Shown piece by piece: positions 7,023 to 14,027 of a stretch of DNA of 17,819 nt. Under the pieces are notes generated by a model. That model was not told where the DNA came from, searched no databases, and saw nothing but the letters and a program-made list of their open reading frames with translations. The DNA comes from an uncultured Oscillospiraceae bacterium (GTDB lineage Bacteria > Bacillota > Clostridia > Oscillospirales > Acutalibacteraceae). Made by a program: the position numbers and the translations under genes. The first letter of the stretch is position 1; each line of letters starts with the position of its first letter. The DNA is taken from NCBI GenBank assembly GCA_905192745.1, contig CAJJLZ010000037.1, positions 1-17,819 of the forward strand, read 5' to 3'.

Positions 7023-7775
7023 CTAATCCAGCGCCTCCGGATCGTAAAACACCCGATCCAGAATCAGGCCGCGGGCGGGCGCCGTCGCCCCCGCCGCCAT
7101 GCGGTCTCCTGCCGCGAAAACAGCGGGAATATCGTCGTATGAACGGCGGCCCGCCGCCATCTCCAGCAGGGTGCCAACCATGATCCGCACCATATTATAA
7201 AGAAAGCCGTCCGCCTCCACCGAAAACACGACCAGTCCCCCCTCGCGGGCCACACCGCAGTCCCGCACGGTTCGCACCGTATCCTCCACGCTGCTTCCCG
7301 CCGCGCAGAAGGGAGCGAAGTCATGCGTTCCGATGTAGTCCTTCGCCGCCCGGTCCAGCCGTTCCGCATCCAGCGGGGCGCGATGGTGGAGCGCCCGCCC
7401 CTCCCAGAAGGGGTTGCGCTCCGGTTCGTTCCAAATGCGGTAAAGATATCGCTTTCCCCGCGCATCATACCGGGGATGGAACTCCATCCCCACCTCCCGG
7501 CACCGATAAACGGCGATATCCCGGGGAAGATGGGCGTTCAGCGCCGCGCAGAGCTTCCCGTCCCGGAGGGGGGAGGCTGTGTCCAGCGTACAGCAAAACA
7601 TATCCGCGTGTACTCCCGCGTCGGTGCGGCTGCATCCGGTGATCCCGGAGCGCACGCCGGTGACCGCTTCCACCGCGTCCTGCAGGGTTTGCTGCACGGT
7701 TACGCCGTTTGGCTGAACCTGCCAGCCATGATACCGCGTCCCATCGTACCGCAGAGTCAGCAGAAGCCGCTGCAT
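7023..7775 (-). CDS. truA: tRNA pseudouridine(38-40) synthase TruA
   Basis: A cytoplasmic enzyme that isomerises uridines 38-40 in the anticodon arm of many tRNAs. The 250-aa length is normal. The N-terminus LTLRYDGTRYHGWQ is typical, the catalytic Asp is D52 in GCSRTDAGVHA, and the C-terminal half has the FLYNMVRIMVGTL segment of the active site. The start is set by GGGAGG about 8 bases upstream. It lies 39 bases after ecfT, the usual place for truA in Firmicutes, and is probably co-transcribed with the ECF genes and DUF5711. Confidence 0.97.
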   Translation of the reverse strand: MQRLLLTLRYDGTRYHGWQVQPNGVTVQQTLQDAVEAVTGVRSGITGCSRTDAGVHADMFCCTLDTASPLRDGKLCAALNAHLPRDIAVYRCREVGMEFHPRYDARGKRYLYRIWNEPERNPFWEGRALHHRAPLDAERLDRAAKDYIGTHDFAPFCAAGSSVEDTVRTVRDCGVAREGGLVVFSVEADGFLYNMVRIMVGTLLEMAAGRRSYDDIPAVFAAGDRMAAGATAPARGLILDRVFYDPEALD

Positions 7776-7814
7776 CGCCGTTTCCTCCCTTTTCCCGATT
7801 CTGTGACTCCGCCG

Positions 7815-8630
7815 CTACAGCACCGGAGGAATTACGAAATTGAGCGCGAAGAGCCCGGCGACCACCAGCAGGGTCACCGCCAGACTAATCCCGTCCCTTG
7901 CCTGCATGTGGAGCTGCTTCATCCGGGTACGCCCCTCCCCGCCGCGGTAACAGCGGCACTCCATCGCGGTCGCCAGTTCGTACGCCCGGCGGAAGGAGGA
8001 TACGAAGAGAGGAATCAAAATGGGGATGAGCGCTTTTGCCCGCTGCATCAGCCCGCCGCTTTCCATATCCGCGCCCCGCGCCTTCTGCGCCGACATGATC
8101 TTGTCGGTCTCCTCCACCAGAGTGGGAATAAACCGCAGGGCGATGGTCATCATCATCGCCAGCTCGTGCACGTTGAGATGGAGCGCCTTCAGCGGCTTCA
8201 TCAGCCGTTCCAGCGCATCGGTCAGGGCGGTGGGGGTGGTGGTATAGGTCAGCAGAGAGCTTCCCGCGATCAGGCAGAGGATGCGCACCGCGATAAACGC
8301 CGCCGTAACCAGCCCCTGAGTGGTGATATGGATAAAGCCCCAGTCAAACAGGTGTACGCCCTTATCCACATAAAAAATATTCAGCGCCGAGGTGAAAATA
8401 ATCAGCGGAATAATCGGCTTGACGCTTTTGAACACCAGCTTTCCCGGCAGACGGGAGATAATCACGCTGAACAGCAGAAAGCCGACCGCAATCGCCAGCC
8501 CAATCCAGTTCTGGGGAACAAACACCGCGACGATATATACAAAGGTAAGGATCAGCTTTACCCGCGGGTCCATCCGGTGAAGGAGCGAATCGCCGGGAAA
8601 ATACTGGCCAATGGTGATTCCGTTAAGCAT
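7815..8630 (-). CDS. ecfT: Energy-coupling factor transporter transmembrane protein EcfT
   Basis: The shared membrane scaffold of group II ECF transporters, linking the ATPases to interchangeable S-components that bind vitamins or metals. The 271-aa chain begins GQYFPGDSLLHRMDPRVKL, the usual EcfT start, and has several hydrophobic helices. Both cytoplasmic coupling motifs are visible: KARGAD, and ECRCYRGGEGRT, where the residue before Arg is Cys, usually Ala. The start overlaps the end of ecfA by 8 bases (ATGCTTAA), with a strong AAGGAGG inside the ecfA tail, so translation is probably coupled. No S-component gene is in the window, consistent with a module serving unlinked S proteins. Confidence 0.97.
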   Translation of the reverse strand: MLNGITIGQYFPGDSLLHRMDPRVKLILTFVYIVAVFVPQNWIGLAIAVGFLLFSVIISRLPGKLVFKSVKPIIPLIIFTSALNIFYVDKGVHLFDWGFIHITTQGLVTAAFIAVRILCLIAGSSLLTYTTTPTALTDALERLMKPLKALHLNVHELAMMMTIALRFIPTLVEETDKIMSAQKARGADMESGGLMQRAKALIPILIPLFVSSFRRAYELATAMECRCYRGGEGRTRMKQLHMQARDGISLAVTLLVVAGLFALNFVIPPVL

Positions 8631-10512
8631 GGGCGTTCCCCTCCTTTCCCAGCGGGACCTTTCCCAGCGGGGCCTTTCCCTGCGGAATGTTCTCCATCAG
8701 CGGAAGGAGCCTTCCGGCCGCCTGCTCCACCGTATAGACGTTATCTCCCACAGGGCAGCCCTTTTCCCGCAGAAGCATAAACACCCGCGTCACCGCCGGA
8801 ATGGAAAGGCCGATGGCCTCCAGCTCCTTCGCGCGGGAAAAGACGGCCGGGGTGTCGTCGAACATGGCGATCCGGCCGCCGTTCATCACCAGCACCCGCT
8901 TCGCCACCCGGGCGATATCCTCCATACTGTGGGATACCAGCAGCACGGTGGCGCCGGTCTCCTGCTGATAGGCCCTGATCTGTTCCAGAATCATATCCCG
9001 GCCCCTCGGGTCCAGTCCGGCGGTCGGCTCGTCCAGAATCAGCACCTCGGGCTGCATCGCCATCACCCCGGCGATGGCCACCCGGCGTTTTTCGCCCCCG
9101 GACAGCTCAAAGGGGGATTTTTCCAGCAGTTCCGTCTTCAGGCCGACGAATTCCGCCGCGCGGAGAACCCGCCGCTCGATCTCTTCCTCCGGCAAACCCA
9201 TATTCTTTGGGCCGAAGGCGATATCCTTGCGGGCGGTCTCCTCGAAAAGCTGATGCTCCGGGTACTGGAACACCAGCCCTACCCGAAAACGGATTTCCCG
9301 GATCTTTTTCGGCTCGGCCCAGATATCCCGTCCGTTCAGCAGTACCTGTCCGGCCGTCGGGCGGAGCAGACCATTCAGGTGCTGCACCAGCGTGGATTTT
9401 CCCGAGCCGGTATGCCCGATAATGCCCACGAAATCCCCCTTCCGCACCGAAAGGGACACGCCGGTCATGGCGTCCATCTGGAACGGGGTGCCGGGGGAAT
9501 AGGTATACGTCAGGTCTTTGGTCTCGATCACCGGAGGCTCGGCGCTTTGAATCGCCGGATTCCTCCGTCCGGCCGGTTCCGCCGCCGGGGCCGCCGGAAC
9601 TTCCTTTTCGGAACGCCCAAACAGCAGTGCGAGGGCTTCGGCGCATTCTTCGGCGGTCAGCACCCCGTCCGGCAGGGGGACGCCCCGGCGGCGCAGCTCC
9701 CAGCACAGCTCGGTAGGCTGGGGAACGTCCAGTTCGATCGCCCGCAGCGCCTCCACCTGAGAGAATACCTCCCGAGGCGTACCCTGCATCCGGATTTTTC
9801 CGTCGTCCATCACCACCACACGGTCGGCCCGCGCGGCTTCCTCCATATAATGGGTGATGAGCACCACCGTCATTCCCCGCTCTTTATTCAGGCGGGAGAC
9901 GGTATCCAGCACCTCGCGCCGTCCCTTCGGGTCGAGCATGGCGGTCGGTTCATCCAGCACCAGGCAATCGGGCTGCATGGCGAGGATGCCGGCGATGGCC
10001 ACCCGCTGTTTCTGCCCGCCGGACAGCTTATGAGGCGCGTGAGCGCGGTAATCATACATTCCCACCGTCTTCAGCGCGTCGTCCACCCGGCGGCGGATCT
10101 CGGCCGGTTCGATCCCGAGATTCTCGGGACCGAAGGCCACGTCCTCCTCTACAATGGTGGAAACCAGCTGGTTGTCCGGATTCTGGAGAACCATGCCCAC
10201 CGTCCGGCGGATCTCGTACTTTTTCTCCTCGTCCGCTGTGTTCATTTCCCGCACGAAAACCGTGCCGCCGGCAGGCAGGAGCATCGCGTTGAAATGCTTG
10301 GCGAGGGTGGATTTTCCCGAACCGTTATGTCCGAGCAGCGCGATAAATTCACCCTGCCGGATGGCCAGATCCACCCCGTCCAGCACCATGACCGGCTGGG
10401 CCGGGGCGTTTTCCCGCCCAGCCGGTCCGGCCTGTGCATCCCGCTCATTTGATTCCCCGGTTTCCCCGTTTTCATAGAGAAAGCGCACGTCCCGCGCGGT
10501 AATGATATCCAT
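8623..10512 (-). CDS. ecfA: Fused EcfA1-EcfA2 energy-coupling factor ATPase (two ABC domains in one chain)
   Basis: One 629-aa chain carries both ECF ATPases, which are normally two proteins. Half 1 is EcfA1-like: MDIITARD start, Walker A GHNGSGKST (61-69), Q-loop LQNPDNQ, signature LSGGQKQRVA (163-), Walker B LVLDEPTAMLDP. An extra hydrophilic insert sits at about 20-40. A Pro/Ala-rich linker (about 290-327) leads to half 2, EcfA2-like: YSPGTPFQ near the start, Walker A GHTGSGKST (366-374), Q-loop FQYPEHQ, signature FELSGGEKRRVA (LSGGE 470-474), Walker B LILDEPTAGLDP. No Met or ribosome site lies in the linker, so a hidden second start is unlikely. The tail holds a 5-residue repeat (PLGKx). 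The start at 10512 has GAGG about 9 bases upstream; an in-frame TTG 30 bases earlier was not chosen. The gene overlaps ecfT by 8 bases and supplies ATP power for S-component-driven uptake. Confidence 0.93.
   Translation of the reverse strand: MDIITARDVRFLYENGETGESNERDAQAGPAGRENAPAQPVMVLDGVDLAIRQGEFIALLGHNGSGKSTLAKHFNAMLLPAGGTVFVREMNTADEEKKYEIRRTVGMVLQNPDNQLVSTIVEEDVAFGPENLGIEPAEIRRRVDDALKTVGMYDYRAHAPHKLSGGQKQRVAIAGILAMQPDCLVLDEPTAMLDPKGRREVLDTVSRLNKERGMTVVLITHYMEEAARADRVVVMDDGKIRMQGTPREVFSQVEALRAIELDVPQPTELCWELRRRGVPLPDGVLTAEECAEALALLFGRSEKEVPAAPAAEPAGRRNPAIQSAEPPVIETKDLTYTYSPGTPFQMDAMTGVSLSVRKGDFVGIIGHTGSGKSTLVQHLNGLLRPTAGQVLLNGRDIWAEPKKIREIRFRVGLVFQYPEHQLFEETARKDIAFGPKNMGLPEEEIERRVLRAAEFVGLKTELLEKSPFELSGGEKRRVAIAGVMAMQPEVLILDEPTAGLDPRGRDMILEQIRAYQQETGATVLLVSHSMEDIARVAKRVLVMNGGRIAMFDDTPAVFSRAKELEAIGLSIPAVTRVFMLLREKGCPVGDNVYTVEQAAGRLLPLMENIPQGKAPLGKVPLGKEGNAHA
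8643..8687 (-). repeat. Three 15-bp tandem repeats at the end of ecfA
   Basis: On the plus strand three copies of cctttcccagcggga follow one another: copies 1 and 2 differ at one base, and copy 3 differs at further positions. In the coding frame they give PLGK(V/E)-type pentapeptides at the C-terminus of the fused ATPase. Each unit contains GGGAAAGG on the minus strand, and the last one runs directly into the AAGGAGG ribosome site of ecfT. Confidence 0.85.
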
Positions 10513-10569
10513 CTGGTAATTCCTCGCTTTATATTCGGTCAATTCGGCCGGCTTACGCCTTTGCCGGGA

Positions 10570-11451
10570 TTATTTGTCCGCCTGCTGCCAGATCGCCGTA
10601 GCCCCGCAGGGGAGCGTAAGCCCCGCCGCCGGACCGCCGGTCACCGGCAGACCAATCTCGTCCGCCTGCGCCTTCCCGCCAAAGCGGGGAACGAGCAAAG
10701 CGGCCAGCATATACTGCATCACCGACGGAGATAACCCCGTGGTATAGGAGTTCACAATGAAAAAGAGCGGGTTTTTGGACAGGAGGGCGGCGCACTGCCC
10801 GATCAGCGGATAAATCTGTTCCTCCAGCTTCCACACCTCACCGCCCGGCCCCCGACCGTAGGACGGCGGGTCCATCAGGATCGCGTCGTAGGTGTTTCCC
10901 CGGCGAAGCTCCCGCGCCACGAATTTTCCGCAGTCGTCCACCAGCCAGCGGATCGGCTTGTCCGCCAGCCCCGAAACGGCCGCGTTCTCCCGTCCCCAGG
11001 CGACCATCCCCTTGGAGGCGTCCACATGGGTGACATGCGCGCCCGCCGCCGCGCAGGCAAGAGTGGCGCCCCCGGTATAACCAAACAGGTTCAGCACCCG
11101 GATCGGCCGGCCGGCGCGGCAGATCGTCTCCGCCATCCACTCCCAGTTAACGGCCTGCTCCGGGAAGAGGCCGGTATGCTTGAAGCCCATCGGTTTCAGG
11201 TTGAAGCGCAGCGCCTCATACCCGATCTGCCAGACGTCCGGGATGGACCGGTACCGCTCCCAGCTTCCGCCGCCGGTGGCGGAACGGTGATACCGGGCGT
11301 GCGCCTGCCGCCAGAGCGGACTTTTCTTCGGCGTATCCCACAGCACCTGCGGGTCGGGCCGGATAAGAAGGATTTTCCCCCACCGTTCCAGCCGTTCGCC
11401 CGCCGATGTGTCGATCAGCTCATAGTCTTTCCATCCGGTCGCCGCCCGCAT
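10570..11451 (-). CDS. Class I SAM-dependent methyltransferase (RlmI-like core, no PUA domain)
   Basis: A 293-aa Rossmann-fold methyltransferase. Motif I is NLFGYTGGATLACAAAGA, followed by the acidic strand end HVDASKGM, and the catalytic-region motif is DPPSYGRG. The fold and the motif order resemble the RlmI/COG1092 group of rRNA cytosine-C5 methyltransferases. The N-terminal part (about 1-110) is a beta-rich region around HARYHRSATGGG rather than a PUA domain, and the typical catalytic Cys motifs are not apparent, so the substrate is not assigned. The start has AGGGGG about 8 bases upstream. It follows glmM across a strong hairpin and precedes ecfA by 57 bases, so it probably shares a transcript with the ECF genes. 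Confidence 0.85.
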   Translation of the reverse strand: MRAATGWKDYELIDTSAGERLERWGKILLIRPDPQVLWDTPKKSPLWRQAHARYHRSATGGGSWERYRSIPDVWQIGYEALRFNLKPMGFKHTGLFPEQAVNWEWMAETICRAGRPIRVLNLFGYTGGATLACAAAGAHVTHVDASKGMVAWGRENAAVSGLADKPIRWLVDDCGKFVARELRRGNTYDAILMDPPSYGRGPGGEVWKLEEQIYPLIGQCAALLSKNPLFFIVNSYTTGLSPSVMQYMLAALLVPRFGGKAQADEIGLPVTGGPAAGLTLPCGATAIWQQADK

Positions 11452-11500
11452 ATCGTTTCCCCCTCTTTTTCCGCCCTTGTCCCCATTTGCCTTTCGCGTT

Positions 11501-11541
11501 AAAGCAGCCCGCTGTCCAACCGCCGGACGGCGGGCTGCTTT
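11501..11541 (-). terminator. Strong hairpin between glmM and the methyltransferase gene
   Basis: A 12-bp perfect stem (aaagcagcccgc with gcgggctgcttt) continues as 5 more pairs (one G-T) to a 7-base loop. On the minus strand, the direction of glmM, only TTT follows within the stem end. On the plus strand a T6 run follows. It is probably the glmM terminator, perhaps bidirectional, but the sequence is better built to stop plus-strand transcripts. Confidence 0.75.
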
Positions 11542-11554
11542 TTTCCTTCGAATT

Positions 11555-11571
11555 GGCCGGCTTTACCGGCC
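11555..11571 (-). other. Hairpin carrying the glmM stop codon in its loop
   Basis: The minus strand reads GGCCGG, TAAAG, CCGGCC: a perfect 6-bp GC stem whose loop holds the TAA stop of glmM. It lies just upstream of the larger hairpin at 11501-11541. It may be a simple consequence of GC-rich coding sequence; no function is claimed. Confidence 0.5.
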
Positions 11572-12921
11572 CTCGTCCAGCTTTGTCTGGATGGTTTCCG
11601 CCAGCTCCACCGCGAGCTTGTTAATCACGTCGAAGTCGCGGCCCTCCACCATTACCCGGATAAGGGGCTCGGTGCCGGAAGGACGAACCAGAATCCGGCC
11701 GTCCCGGCCGAGACCCGCGCCCGCCTTTTCAACAGCCGCCGCCAGCTCCGCGTCGGCGTTGTATTTTGCCTTCTGCTCCGCGTCCGCCTTGACGTTAATC
11801 ATCACCTGCGGATACCGTTCCATCATTCCGCCGACCGCCGACAGCTTCTGTCCCCGCTCCCGGCACATGGCCAACAGCTTGACGGCGGACATCTGCCCGT
11901 CGCCGGTGGTGGCGTGGTGACGGAAAATAATATGCCCGGACTGCTCTCCTCCGATGGCATAGCCGCTTTTCAGCATTTCCTCCAGCACATACCGATCCCC
12001 TACCTTGGTAGTCACCGGCGTGATGCCGTGCTCCTCGCAGAAGCGGAACAGCCCAAGATTGGACATCACGGTCGCCACCGCCGCGTTGCCGTCCAGTTCT
12101 CCCTTTTCCTTCATATCCAGCGCCAGAGCCGCGATGATCTTGTCCCCGTCCACCAGATTGCCCTGTTCGTCCACCGCAAGGCAGCGGTCCGCGTCCCCGT
12201 CGAAGGCAACGCCCGCGAAATATTTCAGCTTCTTCACAAATTCCGCAAGCTGTTCAATATGGGTGGAACCGCAGTCCGCGTTGATGTTCACCCCGTCCGG
12301 CTGGTCATTCAGGAACACACAGTCCGCGCCGAGGGCGGAGAACAGCTTCCGGGCCGTCGCGCTGGCGGAGCCGTTGGCGCAGTCCACCGCCAGCCGCATT
12401 CCCCGCAGGCTCACGTCGGTAATGGAGAGCAGATGGCGGACGTAATCGTCCACCGCCGTTTCACAGCGGGTAATCCGGCCAATTTCCCCGCCGGTCGGGC
12501 AGGGCGGAGTTTTCGCGCCGTCCAGCACAATGGCCTCGATCTCTTCCTCCAGCGCGTCGGAAAGCTTGTAGCCTTCGCCGTTGAAGATTTTGATCCCGTT
12601 GTATTCGCAGGGGTTATGGGAAGCGGAGATCATCACCCCCGCGTCCGCGCCGTATTCCTTCACCAGATAGGCCACCGCCGGGGTGGGCACCACCCCCAGA
12701 AGGACGGCGTCCGCCCCCACCGAGCACAGACCGGCGACAATCGCGGCCTCCAGCATATCAGAGGACACGCGGGTATCCTTGCCGATCACTACCCGAGGAC
12801 GGCGGTGTTCCACCTCGATAAGCACCATCGCCGCGGCGCGGCCGATCGCCATCGCCAGCTCACACGTCAGTTCCGAATTGGCGACGCCCCGCGCGCCATC
12901 GGTGCCAAACAGTCTTCCCAT
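11563..12921 (-). CDS. glmM: Phosphoglucosamine mutase GlmM
   Basis: Cytoplasmic enzyme converting glucosamine 6-phosphate to glucosamine 1-phosphate on the way to UDP-GlcNAc and peptidoglycan. The 452-aa length is normal for the family. It has the N-terminal GRLFGTDGARG, the phosphoserine loop GVMISASHNP with catalytic S101, the metal loop FDGDADR near 240, the sugar-binding GGEQSGH, and the C-terminal phosphate site RPSGTEP. An open frame runs 36 codons further upstream, but GGAG lies about 10 bases before the Met chosen here, and the family begins with M-x-x-x-FGTDG. It lies 176 bases after rlmA with structured DNA between. No glmS gene or glmS ribozyme is seen here. Confidence 0.97.
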   Translation of the reverse strand: MGRLFGTDGARGVANSELTCELAMAIGRAAAMVLIEVEHRRPRVVIGKDTRVSSDMLEAAIVAGLCSVGADAVLLGVVPTPAVAYLVKEYGADAGVMISASHNPCEYNGIKIFNGEGYKLSDALEEEIEAIVLDGAKTPPCPTGGEIGRITRCETAVDDYVRHLLSITDVSLRGMRLAVDCANGSASATARKLFSALGADCVFLNDQPDGVNINADCGSTHIEQLAEFVKKLKYFAGVAFDGDADRCLAVDEQGNLVDGDKIIAALALDMKEKGELDGNAAVATVMSNLGLFRFCEEHGITPVTTKVGDRYVLEEMLKSGYAIGGEQSGHIIFRHHATTGDGQMSAVKLLAMCRERGQKLSAVGGMMERYPQVMINVKADAEQKAKYNADAELAAAVEKAGAGLGRDGRILVRPSGTEPLIRVMVEGRDFDVINKLAVELAETIQTKLDEGR

Positions 12922-12958
12922 GAAAATCCATCTCCATTTCTCCGGCGGCATCATTTCC

Positions 12959-13027
12959 GGAAAACAGGAAAGCCGCGCCGCCGCCGACGGACAAGACCGG
13001 CCCTTTCTTTCCCACAGCCTGTTTTCC
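12959..13027 (-). other. Inverted repeat in the glmM upstream region
   Basis: A perfect 10-bp inverted repeat, ggaaaacagg (12959-12968) with cctgttttcc (13018-13027), encloses about 49 bases with GC-rich content. In RNA it would form a long-range stem ending roughly 35 bases before the glmM start codon. It could be a leader structure or a DNA-binding site. No riboswitch class is recognised. Confidence 0.55.
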
Positions 13028-13038
13028 ATCCCACAAAC

Positions 13039-13068
13039 CCCACGGCAGCCGTGGGAGCCGTCGGCTCC
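13039..13068 (-). terminator. Two abutting hairpins after rlmA
   Basis: On the minus strand, GGAGCC-GAC-GGCTCC (13054-13068) is followed at once by CCCACGG-CTG-CCGTGGG (13039-13055), sharing two bases, then GTTTGTGG. They lie 30 bases after the rlmA stop. The U content is weak on this strand; on the plus strand a T5 run follows at 13076-13080. They may end or weaken the ruv-rlmA transcript before glmM. Confidence 0.5.
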
Positions 13069-13097
13069 GGACGCGTTTTTCTCCGCATCCCAGCCGG

Positions 13098-14027
13098 CTA
13101 TATCAGCGCGGAGAAACCCACATTCCCCGCGTTGACGACGGTTTTTCCGCTCTGAGACCGTTTCCCGGGTGCCAGACGGCGATAAGCGAACAGCTCGAAG
13201 GCGGCGGTCACGGTTAACTCCGTCAAAGCGGCGACCCGCTCCTGCTCCGTTCTCCCTGTTTTATAATAATATGGCGTCATCCGGAACAAATTCTCAATAT
13301 CCCGGCTGTCGTCGGTATTTTTCAGCGTCATTGGGTAAGAAACCGCCCGCCGGGCGGTCAGCGCAAAGCCCTCCAGCGCCGGATCCTTCACCTCGTTGCG
13401 GTAGGGACGGTCGTAGGCCGCCTCTTTAAGCTCCCACAGATGCTCCACCCCCGGAACGGCCAGCAGCAGCGTCCCGTCCGGGCGGAGGACGCGGCAGGTT
13501 TCCTCCCCGCAGTAGGGAGCGAAAAGATTGAGAAGCACGTCGCAGCCTCCGTCCGGGACCGGCAAACGGAATACGCTCGCCGCCGCGTACCGGATTTCCT
13601 CCGGCGGAACGCCCGCCGCTTTCGCGCGCCGGGCCGCCTTATCCGCCGCCGTCTTGGAGATATCCACCCCCAGCAGGCGGAAGGGGCGACCGGCTTCGGT
13701 CAATGCCGCGCGGAACTGTTCGGTATAGTAGCCCTCCCCGCAGCCCGCGTCCAGCACGGTCAGGGAGGCTCCCTCCGGCAGCTGCTCACAGAGTAGCCCG
13801 CTCATCGCGCCGGCGAGGGGCCGATACCAGCCTTTTCCCAAAAACTCCCGCCGGGCGGTCACCATCAGCGGATTGTCGCCCGGGGATTTGGAGTGCTTTT
13901 GATCCGGCAGAAGCAGGTTGACATACCCGCTTTTGGCCCGGTCGAAGGAATGCCCGCCGGGACAGGCGTAAGCGCGCTCCGCCATGGCGAGGGGCGCGCC
14001 GCACACCGGACAGCGAAACCCGCTCAC
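13098..14027 (-). CDS. rlmA: 23S rRNA (guanine-N1)-methyltransferase, RlmA family
   Basis: A 309-aa methyltransferase of the RlmA/TlrB group, which methylate N1 of a guanine in helix 35 of 23S rRNA (G745 or G748 by subgroup). The N-terminal zinc ribbon is visible (C6, C9, C22, H26), followed by the family stretch HSFDRAKSGYVNLL. SAM motif I is LDAGCGEGYYTEQF, and LNLFAPYCGEE and MTPYYYKT match family blocks. The chain continues about 27 residues past the usual end near FELFAYRR, a basic and Gly/Asn-containing tail. The start is GTG, overlapping the ruvB stop as GTGA, which implies coupled translation. Which guanine is modified cannot be told from sequence. Confidence 0.9.
   Translation of the reverse strand: MSGFRCPVCGAPLAMAERAYACPGGHSFDRAKSGYVNLLLPDQKHSKSPGDNPLMVTARREFLGKGWYRPLAGAMSGLLCEQLPEGASLTVLDAGCGEGYYTEQFRAALTEAGRPFRLLGVDISKTAADKAARRAKAAGVPPEEIRYAAASVFRLPVPDGGCDVLLNLFAPYCGEETCRVLRPDGTLLLAVPGVEHLWELKEAAYDRPYRNEVKDPALEGFALTARRAVSYPMTLKNTDDSRDIENLFRMTPYYYKTGRTEQERVAALTELTVTAAFELFAYRRLAPGKRSQSGKTVVNAGNVGFSALI

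Noticed and set aside
8643..8687. A CRISPR-like repeat array
   Set aside because: The units are 15 bp, directly abutting, without spacers, and lie in the coding frame of the ATPase tail.
7323..8780. A 485-codon plus-strand frame over truA and ecfT
   Set aside because: It is antisense to two confidently identified genes and shows no family motif.
9500..9660. A separate EcfA2 gene starting inside the linker (for example at the GTG near 9531)
   Set aside because: No ribosome site precedes the GTG and there is no stop codon between the two halves, so a single chain is the simpler reading.
8611..10452. A 613-codon open frame on the plus strand
   Set aside because: It is antisense to the fused EcfA ATPase, whose motifs are complete. 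The predicted protein is low-complexity with no family features.
10513..10542. A TTG start 30 bases upstream for the ECF ATPase
   Set aside because: The ATG at 10512 has a well spaced GAGG and matches the usual EcfA1 N-terminus; the TTG has no ribosome site.
12922..13029. A 36-codon N-terminal extension of glmM
   Set aside because: The GlmM family starts at M-x-x-x-FGTDG, the downstream ATG has its own ribosome site, and the extension covers an inverted repeat.
12922..13097. A glmS-type ribozyme or known riboswitch before glmM
   Set aside because: The hairpins are simple inverted repeats. I could not match a glmS ribozyme core or any riboswitch consensus, and the gene is glmM, not glmS.
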